Shown: positions 24,301-33,009 of the stretch, piece after piece
Layout: every line of letters starts with the position of its first letter
Position numbering within the stretch: position 1 is the first letter of the stretch
Assembly: GCF_019104765.1 (NCBI RefSeq)
Contig: NZ_JAHRXJ010000004.1
Coordinates: forward strand, 62,001 to 126,000
Length of the DNA: 64,000 nt
Direction of reading: 5' to 3'
DNA from: Synechococcus sp. HK05
Lineage (GTDB): Bacteria; Cyanobacteriota; Cyanobacteriia; PCC-6307; Cyanobiaceae
Notes under the pieces: generated by a model
Databases searched by the model: none
What the model saw: only the letters and a program-made list of their open reading frames with translations
Told to the model about the DNA's origin: nothing
Program-made: the position numbers and the translations under genes

Positions 24301-26106
24301 ATGACCCCATCGATCGACACGGTGGACGTGCTCGTGTGGGGGGGCGGCACCGGCGGTGCGGCAGCGGCGATTCAGGCAGCCCGAGGCGGTGCCACCACGC
24401 TTCTTCTCACGCCCGGAAGCTGGTTAGGGGGAATGGTGAGTGCCGCCGGGGTGTGCTGCCCCGATGGCAATGAGCTCACCCCCTGGCAAACAGGCCTCTG
24501 GGGCGCCTTTCTGCGGGAACTGGAGCGGCGCGAACCTGAAGGGCTCGATCACAACTGGGTGAGTTGCTTCGGGTACCGGCCCACCACCGCCGAGGCGATC
24601 CTGCAGGACTGGGTGCGCGCCGAGCCAAAACTGCTGTGGTGGCCCTGTTGCCAGCTCCTGGCGGTGGAGCGGGAGGGTTCTCTGATCACTGCGGTGCGCG
24701 TTGAGGTCGCGGGCGAGCAGCGGCGCGTGCGCTGTGAGGTGGTGATCGACGGCAGCGACAGAGGCGATCTTCTACCGCTGGCGGAGGCTCCGTTCCGCCT
24801 GGGCTGGGAGCCCCAGGAACAATGGGGTGAACCGAGTGCCCCCAGCCAGGAGCGGCTCAACACGGAGGCCTTCTTCCGCGAGCAGCCCGTGCAGTCGCCC
24901 ACCTGGGTGGTGATGGGGCAGCTGCAGGGCGATCGGCTGCTAGCGGATCCGGCCAGCGGCATTGATGCGGAAGGTCACCCACGACTACCGGCGCCATTTG
25001 AAGAGGCCTGCCAGACCTTCGGACTCGAGCGAACCATCACCTACGGCCGCCTGCCCGGAGGTTTGGTGATGCTCAATTGGCCCTTGCAGGGTAACGATTG
25101 GCATTGGGGCCTGGAGCGGGCCTTCTGCGGTGATTCCAGGCAGGAAGCTGAGCTCTATACGGAGATGCAGGCACACAGCCTGCGCTTTGCAGAGGCTCTG
25201 AACGAAGCCACTGGTGGCTGGCTCACGCTGGGGCATGCCTTCCCACCAGAAGCGGGCAGTCCAACTCCCTGGCTTGCGGCGATGCCCTATTGGCGGGAGG
25301 GGCGCCGCATAGTGGGTCGCACCACGGTGATTGAACAGGATTTGCTGCCGATGGGCGAAGGCGCATCGATCGCCCACCTACCCATGAATGCAGAAGGTGA
25401 ACTGGATTCGATCGCTGTGGGTAACTATGCCAACGATCACCACTACCCCGGACCCGACTGGCCGTTGGCATCAAAAAGTTGCCGATGGGGCGGTCGCTGG
25501 ACAGGAACTCCCTTCGCCATTCCCTATGGAGCCTTGGTGAGTGGTGAGGTCCAGAACCTGCTCGCTGCTGATAAAGCCTTCAGCACGAGCCACATGGCCA
25601 ATGGTGCCACCCGCCTGCAGCCGTTGATCCTGAATGTGGGTCAGGCTGCAGGGATCGCAGCAGCACTGGCGGTCGAACAGCAACGTCAGCCTTCAGACGT
25701 GCCTGTACGCGTCATTCAGGAACGACTGATTAACGATCAAAAAGCCCCCTCAGCAGTCGTGCCGCTCTGGCAAACACCCTGGCATGACCCGACATGGGCC
25801 GGTCTGCAACAACAGGCGCTCACAAATGTGAAGGCGGCGCAAATGGCTGAGTGCAGCCCGAGATCAGCTCCGCCAATAGCCAGGGGACCGGACACCGTCG
25901 GAATCATCTCTCCAGATGCAGACGGTGGCTATCAATTCACAGAGGCTTGTGGCGCCCTCTGGCAACTGATTACCTTGGAACCAGATGTGAATCAACAGCT
26001 TAAGTTGATCACCAGTCAGTTACCTGCTCGCGTACGAGGATTCAAGAACACAGCGGGAGGCTGGATCCGCGCGGAAAAGTTGTGGCCTCAGGCACAAGAT
26101 CTGTGA
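24301..26106 (+). CDS. FAD-dependent oxidoreductase (FAD_oxidored family)
   Basis: A 601-residue flavoprotein. The Rossmann motif is DVLVWGGGTGGAAAAIQAARGG (residues about 9-30), followed by LLLTPGSWLGGMVSAAGVCCPDG, which closely matches the FAD_oxidored group of putative glycan- or xanthan-related oxidoreductases. The C-terminal FAD site is visible at NLLAADKAFSTSHMANGATRLQP and LNVGQAAGIAAALAV. The substrate is unknown. It has no signal peptide and starts about 78 bases from metG, divergently. Codon and base use drift toward AT in the last 400 bases, at the edge of the AT-rich island. Confidence 0.8.
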   Translation: MTPSIDTVDVLVWGGGTGGAAAAIQAARGGATTLLLTPGSWLGGMVSAAGVCCPDGNELTPWQTGLWGAFLRELERREPEGLDHNWVSCFGYRPTTAEAILQDWVRAEPKLLWWPCCQLLAVEREGSLITAVRVEVAGEQRRVRCEVVIDGSDRGDLLPLAEAPFRLGWEPQEQWGEPSAPSQERLNTEAFFREQPVQSPTWVVMGQLQGDRLLADPASGIDAEGHPRLPAPFEEACQTFGLERTITYGRLPGGLVMLNWPLQGNDWHWGLERAFCGDSRQEAELYTEMQAHSLRFAEALNEATGGWLTLGHAFPPEAGSPTPWLAAMPYWREGRRIVGRTTVIEQDLLPMGEGASIAHLPMNAEGELDSIAVGNYANDHHYPGPDWPLASKSCRWGGRWTGTPFAIPYGALVSGEVQNLLAADKAFSTSHMANGATRLQPLILNVGQAAGIAAALAVEQQRQPSDVPVRVIQERLINDQKAPSAVVPLWQTPWHDPTWAGLQQQALTNVKAAQMAECSPRSAPPIARGPDTVGIISPDADGGYQFTEACGALWQLITLEPDVNQQLKLITSQLPARVRGFKNTAGGWIRAEKLWPQAQDL

Positions 26107-26122
26107 GCAGGCGTGCACAATG

Positions 26123-26145
26123 AGCACCCAGAACCGATGGGTGCT
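26123..26145. terminator. Hairpin between convergent genes
   Basis: A perfect 8-bp stem (AGCACCCA, loop GAACCGA, TGGGTGCT) lies between the oxidoreductase stop and the Nif11-like stop. No U-run follows, so termination is plausible but not certain. Confidence 0.45.
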
Positions 26146-26160
26146 GACTCAAAGAGTTGA

Positions 26161-26475
26161 TTAGTAGTAGTAGCCGATAGGCTTCTGACCACTGACATTC
26201 ATCTGGATACGCGACATCGCCCGTCGAGCAACAAATGCATTGTTCATCTCGTAAGACCAGAAATGATCCAGCTCATGACATTGAGCGCTCACGAGATCAG
26301 AGAGATCAATGTCAAAGCCAGCACGTTTTGCGACATCAATCACTCTGAAATGATCAACGTCCAATGGTGTATGAGCGTCACCCCAGCTTTCAAGTGAGCA
26401 TTCGGCCAGCTGCGACGAGACGTCAGCATTAGCGCGAGCGTGTGCAATAAAATCACGAACGGATGAGATGCTCAT
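26161..26475 (-). CDS. Nif11-like domain protein with Tyr-rich tail
   Basis: A 104-residue protein. The N-terminal helix VRDFIAHARANADVSSQLAEC and the later RVIDVAKRAGFDIDLSDLVSAQ form the Nif11 pattern (PF07862), split by an insert of about 25 residues. Nif11-type domains serve as leader peptides of ribosomal natural products in cyanobacteria, or stand alone near nitrogenase genes. The remaining part (HELDHFWSYEMNNAFVARRAMSR) is helical, and the end is GQKPIGYYY with no cysteines, so a lanthipeptide core is unlikely. It sits 36 bases from the sulfatase stop on the same strand. Function unknown. Confidence 0.65.
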   Translation of the reverse strand: MSISSVRDFIAHARANADVSSQLAECSLESWGDAHTPLDVDHFRVIDVAKRAGFDIDLSDLVSAQCHELDHFWSYEMNNAFVARRAMSRIQMNVSGQKPIGYYY

Positions 26476-26511
26476 GGCCTGAAAGCTGTGGTGGACAACT
26501 GGAAGCGGAGA

Positions 26512-28944
26512 CTACATCAGATCAGGAAAGGTGCTACCTAAGCCATAGGCATCTGCTCCACTTTGGATCAATAGGTCATTCGCATTGTCCCGTTGCAGCG
26601 CGTTACCGCCCATACCGATCGTAGCGAGGTCCTCACCACCAATGAAATCGGTACCGGTCCACGAGATCCGGATTTGGGATTGAAAATCCGTGATGTACGA
26701 CGGTAGTCCTTTCTCGTAGCGATAGACAGGCCCGTTGGTGCCCTTAATACCTTCGTCAAAAGTAACCCAGTTTCCGGAATTGTTGAGGTACTGGAGACGA
26801 TAGGTCTGGTTGGCACGGGTTGTAAATGCAATTTCAAGATCGTTTGTGTTGCCACCATCGATCGAAGGGATCAAATGGCTGATTGGAATACCTTCATTGT
26901 CATTCACAATCTCAGGAGCGGCGATGCTGAATCTCGATTTGGCAGGTTGTAAGCGTTTATCAATAGCCTTATCGAGCATCTTGCTCATTTTCTGATAAGC
27001 TTTCTGCTGCTTTGGAGTCGCAATTGGCTGATTGCGTTGCTCTTCAGCCCACGGAGACAGATTGACGAGCTCGAGCGGAGCGGGGTCAAATTTTGAGTTG
27101 TAACCCTTTACTTTTGTTAGCTGGAGTGAATCAATGACTTTGAGAGGATCTCCAGACGTCAGAAAGTCGGAGCTGAGAAGAACCCGTTCACCCGTGATGG
27201 GATCAACCCCACTGTAGACATCCGTTGTCTGCTGCTTGCTGGGCTTGTAGTAATCGCCCCCGTTCTTGCGACGATCGTAGAATTCTTCCTGATAGAGCTT
27301 AGAGTTATCAGGATCAGTTGCGTTATAATAACGAGTAAGTTTAAAGTCTTTATTCTGTATCATCACAATGCGATTGGGCTGCGGATAAAAGCCCGCTTGC
27401 CCATTGGCGAGGAATTCTTCTGTGGTGAGTCGCTTATAGGGGAAGGCAGTGTTCGCATCAACGAAAGAGGGAACCCATGGATTGGCTGGATCACCCAATG
27501 TATAGATATCGTCAAAGGTAAAGAGCGTATATTTCTGAGCGTCGGCCTTTTTACCATTGAGAACGTCCGAGTAATCAACACCCATCAGGCCTTGATCCTT
27601 GGCCTTTGAGTCAAGCCCAAGATAGCCCGCCAGGGTCGGCAGAAAGTCGACGTGGGAGACCAAGGCGTCTGACTTTTTCCCTTTTGGAATGTCTGGACCA
27701 TACCAAAGGAGGGGTACATCAACAGCTTCCTGATATGCAACATTGGCCTTTTGCCTAGTACCTCCATGGGCGAGGCCCATTTCGCCATGATCAGAGGTCT
27801 TGACGATTACTGTGTTGTCAAGGAAACCGTTAGCTTCTAGCGCTTGAATGACCTGATACTGCTGCTCGTCAGCGCGCTGAATCAGATTCAGATAGAAGTT
27901 GATGTAAGCGAGCTGTTTATTGGGAGAGTCAGTGGGAGGAAAGTAGCTATTAATGCCCTGCAGATTCTCAATCTGTAAATGTGGCTTGAGGTTGTAATCC
28001 TTAGGAACCTTGCCATCTGGGGTATAGGGGAGAAGGTTTTCGTCCATTCCTGGCAGGAACCCACTTGGACCAAGCAGATCCTTCAGATCATATCCAAATG
28101 TCTCACTCCACAGTAAAGCTTCATCCGGAATAGGGAATGCATCCAGATCGATATTTGTACCATCAGTGGTGGGAATATTTAGGGTTGAAAGATCTGCATT
28201 CTCATCAATGCCCAATATATCCCGCATCTCCTGCGTTGAGTAGAGACTGGGATAGATCAACAGGTCGTGAGGATTAACCAGTGAAACAACGAGAGCAAAT
28301 GGCTTATCTGAACCAGAGGCTGAGCGACCATTGATGTAGCGAACAGCTTGGTCGGTAAACCCTTGATCGTAGCCTTCGGGATAATCCTCAGGATTAGGTT
28401 GCCCAGGATGTGCCACTGGGCCGCCGTAGCGGTAGGGAACTGATCCGGCATCAGGTCCCTCCCACTCCGTAAACCCATATTGGGTCATATCCACATAAAC
28501 TTCTTGATCATCACTTGGGTCTTCAGTACCCATCGTACGTAGCAGGCCCTTGCTAGCGTGCCACTTGCCCTTGTAGACGACATCATAATCATCGGAGAGT
28601 AAATCCCCGATGGTAAACAGGTCTGGACTTAATTGAGTCTCGTCTCGAATAAATGGGTTATTGGTGATCGTTAATAGTTTATCGACACCGTGTTGAGCTG
28701 GATACAATCCCGTAAAGAAGGATGCCCGTGACGACGAACACATGTTCGTGTTCGCAAAAGCATTTGTAAAACTGAGGCCATTTTGCTCAAGAAACTTACG
28801 CGTTGGTAAATTGTCTTGCGCCCACTCCTTCGGCATCCACAAATCAGTAGGGCGTTCTTGGTCAGTGATAAAGATCACAACATTCGGACGCTGCGTGCTC
28901 GACTCTGTTGTGGTTGCTTGCTGCTTAGCCTTTACGCGTGACAT
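26512..28944 (-). CDS. Sulfatase-family hydrolase with long C-terminal extension
   Basis: An 810-residue alkaline-phosphatase-superfamily sulfatase. The N-terminal PNVVIFITDQERPTD gives the first metal Asp. The active-site segment is MCSSSRASFFTGLYPAQHG (Cys69), a C-S-S-S-R variant of the CxPxR sulfatase signature. YKGKWHASKGLL, IVKTSDHGEMGLAHGG (metal DH) and HVDFLPTLAGYLGL complete the family. About 250 further residues follow the catalytic part, with a beta-rich module near the end (TYRLQYLNNSGNWVTFDEG) and a Gly/Asp-rich terminus, which could serve surface attachment or secretion. No signal peptide is seen. The start is the ATG at 28944; a TTG at 28989 is also open. Confidence 0.85.
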   Translation of the reverse strand: MSRVKAKQQATTTESSTQRPNVVIFITDQERPTDLWMPKEWAQDNLPTRKFLEQNGLSFTNAFANTNMCSSSRASFFTGLYPAQHGVDKLLTITNNPFIRDETQLSPDLFTIGDLLSDDYDVVYKGKWHASKGLLRTMGTEDPSDDQEVYVDMTQYGFTEWEGPDAGSVPYRYGGPVAHPGQPNPEDYPEGYDQGFTDQAVRYINGRSASGSDKPFALVVSLVNPHDLLIYPSLYSTQEMRDILGIDENADLSTLNIPTTDGTNIDLDAFPIPDEALLWSETFGYDLKDLLGPSGFLPGMDENLLPYTPDGKVPKDYNLKPHLQIENLQGINSYFPPTDSPNKQLAYINFYLNLIQRADEQQYQVIQALEANGFLDNTVIVKTSDHGEMGLAHGGTRQKANVAYQEAVDVPLLWYGPDIPKGKKSDALVSHVDFLPTLAGYLGLDSKAKDQGLMGVDYSDVLNGKKADAQKYTLFTFDDIYTLGDPANPWVPSFVDANTAFPYKRLTTEEFLANGQAGFYPQPNRIVMIQNKDFKLTRYYNATDPDNSKLYQEEFYDRRKNGGDYYKPSKQQTTDVYSGVDPITGERVLLSSDFLTSGDPLKVIDSLQLTKVKGYNSKFDPAPLELVNLSPWAEEQRNQPIATPKQQKAYQKMSKMLDKAIDKRLQPAKSRFSIAAPEIVNDNEGIPISHLIPSIDGGNTNDLEIAFTTRANQTYRLQYLNNSGNWVTFDEGIKGTNGPVYRYEKGLPSYITDFQSQIRISWTGTDFIGGEDLATIGMGGNALQRDNANDLLIQSGADAYGLGSTFPDLM

Positions 28945-29309
28945 GGGAGGAAGCCTCTGAATGAATGGCTGTGTCAATGAGAATTTCAAACGACAGGGCT
29001 TCGTGATCTGACGCCCTAATCGGTACTGCCGAACGAATTTCTAAAGCAAAGACATCAATAGATGGGTGATACAGAGACAAGATTGAAACAGGTTCAATTG
29101 AACCCTAAACACGATTGAAACTATGCGGTACATACATTTGTAGGGGGTGGCTTCTCTGACATAGGAGTCGCTAATGATGAGCTTAACGTGCGCCGTTATG
29201 GGGCTGCTGCCTGTCAGTCTTCATCTACAATTGAACGACGTTCACATTGCTCGTCTTGAGGGTGATGAGCAGAGACGAATCACCAATCGCAGTCAACCGC
29301 TTCACCACG
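28945..29309. other. 365-base regulatory region, divergent promoters
   Basis: This region lies between the sulfatase start and the secreted-protein gene at 29310. It contains a perfect 14-base palindrome, GGTTCAATTGAACC (29091-29104), flanked by two GATTGAAAC copies (29081-29089 and 29113-29121). I see no gene in it. Confidence 0.5.
29081..29121. promoter_or_regulatory. Palindrome flanked by direct repeats, possible operator
   Basis: GATTGAAAC, then GGTTCAATTGAACC (perfect palindrome), then GATTGAAAC, with 32 bases between repeat starts. The arrangement lies between two divergent genes, as expected for an operator bound by a dimeric regulator. The binding protein is not known. Confidence 0.4.
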
Positions 29310-30062
29310 ATGCGATCAGCACGCAGGCTAAACCTGATAACAACGATATTGTTGATTCAGTCCCTTATTCCTCTGGGAGCGACCGCTGAGCCGGAACTGC
29401 GTCTAGAGCCATCACCATTCTATGCAGATGGACAGGTGATACCCAAGAGAACTGCAATTGTGGGCCGCGTTCTCCTTGATATCGTATTGGATCCAGAACG
29501 AAAGTATGGGATGCCGGTTACTTTGCTCTCCGCAATACCGATTTATGATTCTAATGGCGACGTTGCGATGCCAGCTGGATCTATTATTACTGCAATGATC
29601 GAGAAAAGAGATGGGGGGGACTACATCACAGTCGACAAAATTGTGTACCACGGCCTCAATATTGATCTGGATACAGAAGGACGACTCATGCCTGCCCAAA
29701 TCAGACCTGAGGACTATGGACAGTACATTGAACAACCCAAATCACGTATCAGTACAGCCTTCGAAGCGGGGCAGGATTCCTTGTTGATACCAACACTGCT
29801 AGGGCTCGCTGTTGCTAATAGCTATTCCTACGACAAAGATGGTTATAGGACAGATCAACAAAGCATTACTCCCCTTATATTAGGAATTGTAGGTGTTGAC
29901 TTCGGGCTCAAACTTCTTGGTGCCCTAATGGACAAACCTGCAAAGATGCTTCCACCTCTTGTAGAGATACCTCAGGATTCTCTGATAGTTTTTACGGTTG
30001 CAAGGGACATTGCTCTGCCCCAGAGCGACGCTCCAGAAACTGTCCTTGAGATTGACCAGTGA
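29310..30062 (+). CDS. Exported protein of unknown function
   Basis: A 250-residue protein from the ATG at 29310, with a signal peptide (LNLITTILLIQSLIPLGATAEP). The mature N-terminal half is beta-rich (VIPKRTAIVGRVLLDIVLD, then MPAGSIITAMIEKRDGGDYITVDKIVYHG), with the IPxGS-like pattern of envelope beta-domain proteins such as VirB10/TrbI C-termini, though this resemblance is weak. A hydrophobic stretch around LLIPTLLGLAVANSYSY and LILGIVGVDFGLKLLGAL may be membrane-associated. It is convergent with the DsbA-like gene, four bases apart. Start codons at 29174 and 29247 are less likely. Confidence 0.6.
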   Translation: MRSARRLNLITTILLIQSLIPLGATAEPELRLEPSPFYADGQVIPKRTAIVGRVLLDIVLDPERKYGMPVTLLSAIPIYDSNGDVAMPAGSIITAMIEKRDGGDYITVDKIVYHGLNIDLDTEGRLMPAQIRPEDYGQYIEQPKSRISTAFEAGQDSLLIPTLLGLAVANSYSYDKDGYRTDQQSITPLILGIVGVDFGLKLLGALMDKPAKMLPPLVEIPQDSLIVFTVARDIALPQSDAPETVLEIDQ

Positions 30063-30066
30063 TCAA

Positions 30067-30825
30067 CTACAAACGACTCCTCAGGGATTCGGCATTCACG
30101 GCTCCAGAGAAGACCTCGCCATTCATGACGAAAAATGGGGTTCCAGAGATCCCAAGGGCATTGCCGAGTTCCATGTCGGACTTAATTGATGCTAATGCTG
30201 CCTCACTCTTACGATCACGATTAAATCGTTCCAAATCAAGCTTTAGCTCCTTGGCGGCCGTTATCAAGAGTGCATCGTTGATCTCGGATTGGTTCGCATA
30301 GAGGATATCGTGATACGGCCAAAAGGCGCTTTGCTGTTGCGCCGCCCAAGCTGCAGCAGCGGCATTCATCGCTTCGGGATGGATAGAAACGATGGGATAA
30401 TTCTTGTATACTAGCGCCACATCCGGAGTGCTTGCAATAAACTTACTCAACACGCCGCTTACCTGGGCGCAGAATGGACATTGGAAATCTGCAAACACAT
30501 ATAAATAAGTCTTTGCAGAACGGCTGCCAAAGATAGGAGAGGCAGAAACATAACGAGAAGAATCAGTCTTCATCGCATTAGCCAGCTTCTGAACTTTCAG
30601 CTCACTTTCTTGTTTCTTCCGTTCTTGATAGAGCTCGACTGAGCGAATCAGTGCATCAGGATGACGCATGATTACGTCAATTACTTGCTGATCAAAGCCT
30701 TGTGTTGGTTTTAATGGCTTCGTCTGAGCATATGAAGCAAATGGGTACACCGCGAGCGACGCACCCCAAAGAAAGCACGATGAGACCCGAAGCAAAAGGT
30801 TCATGTTGCAGACTCGAGTCATCAT
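30067..30825 (-). CDS. DsbA-like thiol:disulfide oxidoreductase
   Basis: A 252-residue exported thioredoxin-fold protein. A signal segment (VSSCFLWGASLAVYPFASYAQ) is followed by a helical region and a DsbA/thioredoxin_4 domain. The active site CPFC is at residues 116-119 (FADFQCPFCAQVSGVLSKF). The cis-Pro loop is SGTPFFVMNG near residue 227, and a helical insertion contains AWAAQQQSAFWPYHDILYANQ. CPFC motifs usually act as oxidants or isomerases in the periplasm. The neighbour on the same strand encodes a Cys-rich exported protein, a likely client. A start at residue 8 (30804) is also possible. Confidence 0.88.
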   Translation of the reverse strand: MMTRVCNMNLLLRVSSCFLWGASLAVYPFASYAQTKPLKPTQGFDQQVIDVIMRHPDALIRSVELYQERKKQESELKVQKLANAMKTDSSRYVSASPIFGSRSAKTYLYVFADFQCPFCAQVSGVLSKFIASTPDVALVYKNYPIVSIHPEAMNAAAAAWAAQQQSAFWPYHDILYANQSEINDALLITAAKELKLDLERFNRDRKSEAALASIKSDMELGNALGISGTPFFVMNGEVFSGAVNAESLRSRL

Positions 30826-30855
30826 CGTTGCTGTTTGGATGTTAAAGAGACAAGT

Positions 30856-31569
30856 TCAGGGACGTTCGCAGATCTTGGATCCGCTTGTTGTCTTGAAAAC
30901 CTTATCGTAGTAGGCATTCATGCCGAGAGTGGTTGCAGGAGGCCCCCCAGCGCCGATGTAGAGGCTTGCACCGTCTTTCGTGACTGCTTTTTCACTTCCT
31001 TTGCCGCAGATCTTGTCGTAGGCGGAACGACTTGTCGGGCACTGGGCAGGTCCAGTCACATGATAGCCCTTTGCAACAGTGATGGGGCATGAGCAGATGA
31101 TTTCATTGCTTGCAAGACGACCAAGTCCTGGGAACTCATTACCCGTGGTGTTGGTGAAACAAATACCACCGTTGCACTGTGCATAAGCTCCACTGCTCGT
31201 ACAGGAGTAAAGAGCATTCTCATCAGGGCTCGGAGGGCTGTAGGTGCTGACCAGAAAACTTCCGTTGCCTGGAGCGTTGCCGATTTTATTGACTGTCTCG
31301 GCATTCCCACCCTTGTAAGGATGCTTCAAAGCGAGACTATTTCCATCCTTTAAGGCACATCGAGCATAAGTAATACCATCAAAATTGAATGTTACTGCAC
31401 CAGCGCACAGCGCATACTTCTGATTTCTTAGTGGTATGAGCGGGAAATTCTTCAGGACCTCGTTGGCTTTCCTGTTGGGCGAAGTAGCCTGAGCATGGGA
31501 AGCGGGCTGCACCGTGGCAGCTAATGCAAGGCCGGCGATAGAGGCCAGAAGGACCTTCGGCAGACGCAT
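30856..31569 (-). CDS. Cysteine-rich exported protein
   Basis: A 237-residue protein from the ATG at 31569 with a clear signal peptide (LLASIAGLALAATVQPASHAQA). The mature chain has ten cysteines spread over the sequence (YALCAG, YARCAL, LYSCTS, YAQCNG, GICFTN, IICSCP with two, PAQCPT, DKICGK, SKICERP), enough for five disulfides. Motifs such as YSCTSSGAYAQCNGGICFTNT are reminiscent of small secreted plant- or fungus-like proteins, but I recognise no family. It lies 30 bases upstream of the DsbA-like gene in the same direction, so the two probably form an operon. Confidence 0.75.
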   Translation of the reverse strand: MRLPKVLLASIAGLALAATVQPASHAQATSPNRKANEVLKNFPLIPLRNQKYALCAGAVTFNFDGITYARCALKDGNSLALKHPYKGGNAETVNKIGNAPGNGSFLVSTYSPPSPDENALYSCTSSGAYAQCNGGICFTNTTGNEFPGLGRLASNEIICSCPITVAKGYHVTGPAQCPTSRSAYDKICGKGSEKAVTKDGASLYIGAGGPPATTLGMNAYYDKVFKTTSGSKICERP

Positions 31570-31658
31570 GGTGGAACTTGATGGATGTTGATTGGCGACC
31601 GGTGCCGCAAACTCCCAACAGCGCAATGTCTCAATGGAGAACGCGAGCGAGAGCTGGC

Positions 31659-32285
31659 TTACTGGGTCAATCTATTGTTGGATTTACAGCGCCTTTGCGG
31701 TACCTCCTTTCGTAGGGGTTCGGCCCAGTGATGATTCGTTCTAATCAGCCGCCTGAGTCGCTTGCCGCTCAGCCATGCCAGCATCAGCAATGCTGATGCT
31801 GCAACAGCTGTCATCACTGTGGTTAGTGCCGAGAGGTGCCCCTCCACAGCGTCAGCGCCCAGGGCACCAACATGGACCATCAGGCTAAATCGAAGCACCA
31901 GGGTGGTCGATGCCAGAGCGTAGGGCTGCCAGTCTGTTGAGGAGAGGGCGCAACAGGCACTCACCACTGTCATCGGCAGTGGTGCAAGACGCAGCAGCAC
32001 CAGGACTGGAAAGGTGATGGATTGTTGAGACAATCCAAGCAGCCATCGGGCCCGATTGCGTTGTTCCAACCGACTCATCAGCCACTCACGACACCATGTT
32101 CGACAGAGGTGCCAATTGATCGCCAGGCCGATGGCTTGGGCCAGAATCACGATGGCTGTGCCGCGTAGGCCACCAAAAAGAGCTCCAGCTGCGACCACTG
32201 CAGCACCCATCGGCAGACCCATGCTCACTCCACCAGCTAGTAGGAGTGCATAGGTGAAGGCGCTTGTCTGGGAAAGTTCAGGCAA
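31659..32285 (-). CDS. VTT (TVP38/TMEM64, DedA-like) membrane protein
   Basis: A 208-residue membrane protein with about five hydrophobic segments. The VTT-family core is seen in VVAAGALFGGLRGTAIVILAQAIGLAINWHLCR, followed by the amphipathic VLVLLRLAPLPMTVVSACCALSSTDWQPYALAST, where the RLxPxP motif is typical of SNARE-associated/DedA proteins. Family members are scramblases or lipid transporters; the role here is unknown. The only early start is a TTG at 32285, inside the end of the upstream regulator gene (overlap of 8 bases), which suggests translational coupling. Confidence 0.8.
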   Translation of the reverse strand: MPELSQTSAFTYALLLAGGVSMGLPMGAAVVAAGALFGGLRGTAIVILAQAIGLAINWHLCRTWCREWLMSRLEQRNRARWLLGLSQQSITFPVLVLLRLAPLPMTVVSACCALSSTDWQPYALASTTLVLRFSLMVHVGALGADAVEGHLSALTTVMTAVAASALLMLAWLSGKRLRRLIRTNHHWAEPLRKEVPQRRCKSNNRLTQ

Positions 32286-33009
32286 CGTCTAGCTTTCCAC
32301 TGTTGTAATCAAGTAAACCGGCTTCTAACGCTCGCCGTACGACCTGGGTTCGAGTATTTGCGTCTAGTTTTGTCATCAGTGACTTCACGTAGTCGCGTAC
32401 TGTTGTGTCAGCGACGCCGAGGCGCGCACCGATCTGGCGATTGGTTAGGCCATCGGCAAGCTCCCTCAATGTATCGAGCTCACGATTTGTCAAGCGAATT
32501 ACATTGGCAGCCTTCTGCTGATTTAGTGCAGCAATGACCGCGGGATCGATAAATTTCGTGCCTCTCTGCAAGGCGTGAAGACTATCGATCAAGGCACCAG
32601 TTCCAAAGCTATGGGTATGGATGACTGCGTCTACATTCTCTAGAGGGTAGTACTTGTCCCGAATCCAGTTCAGATCGTCTACTAGCAGCACGATCAATGG
32701 TTGCGGCTCCAGCTGTCTCAATCGCTCAACCAAATCCTTCCCATGATCTACAGCAATGGAATCGACCATCATCAGGAGGCAGCGACGTGTCTGTGATTTC
32801 AGGAGGTCATAAACTTCGTCTGCATCGATGCATGTGCCGAGCACGCGCTGATCACCCATGGCCAAGGTGCTCCTTGCCATCATGTGCGCTTCAAGCCAGG
32901 AACCGGATGCACCAACCAATGGCCAATGCTCTAGAAGTCCATTCACCGTCGCCGTTCGTTGCCTGAACTCAGCATCGCTTGGATGAAAACGCGGTCCTTT
33001 AGCGCACAC
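32278..33009 (-). CDS. LuxR-type transcriptional regulator
   Basis: A 243-residue regulator with a C-terminal LuxR/GerE helix-turn-helix (residues about 175-235: LTNRELDTLRELADGLTNRQIGARLGVADTTVRDYVKSLMTKLDA). The N-terminal 150 residues look like a receiver-type alpha/beta domain (CLLMMVDSIAV, LIVLLVDDLNW, VDAVIHTHSFG) but lack the usual phospho-acceptor Asp pattern, so regulation may be phosphorylation-independent. It begins at a GTG at 33009. A 10-base inverted repeat spans the start. It is cotranscribed with the VTT protein. Confidence 0.8.
   Translation of the reverse strand: MCAKGPRFHPSDAEFRQRTATVNGLLEHWPLVGASGSWLEAHMMARSTLAMGDQRVLGTCIDADEVYDLLKSQTRRCLLMMVDSIAVDHGKDLVERLRQLEPQPLIVLLVDDLNWIRDKYYPLENVDAVIHTHSFGTGALIDSLHALQRGTKFIDPAVIAALNQQKAANVIRLTNRELDTLRELADGLTNRQIGARLGVADTTVRDYVKSLMTKLDANTRTQVVRRALEAGLLDYNSGKLDVA

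Noticed and set aside
29081-29121. GATTGAAAC repeats as a possible CRISPR array.
   Set aside because: Only two 9-base copies exist, no full repeat or spacer pattern, and no cas gene is nearby.
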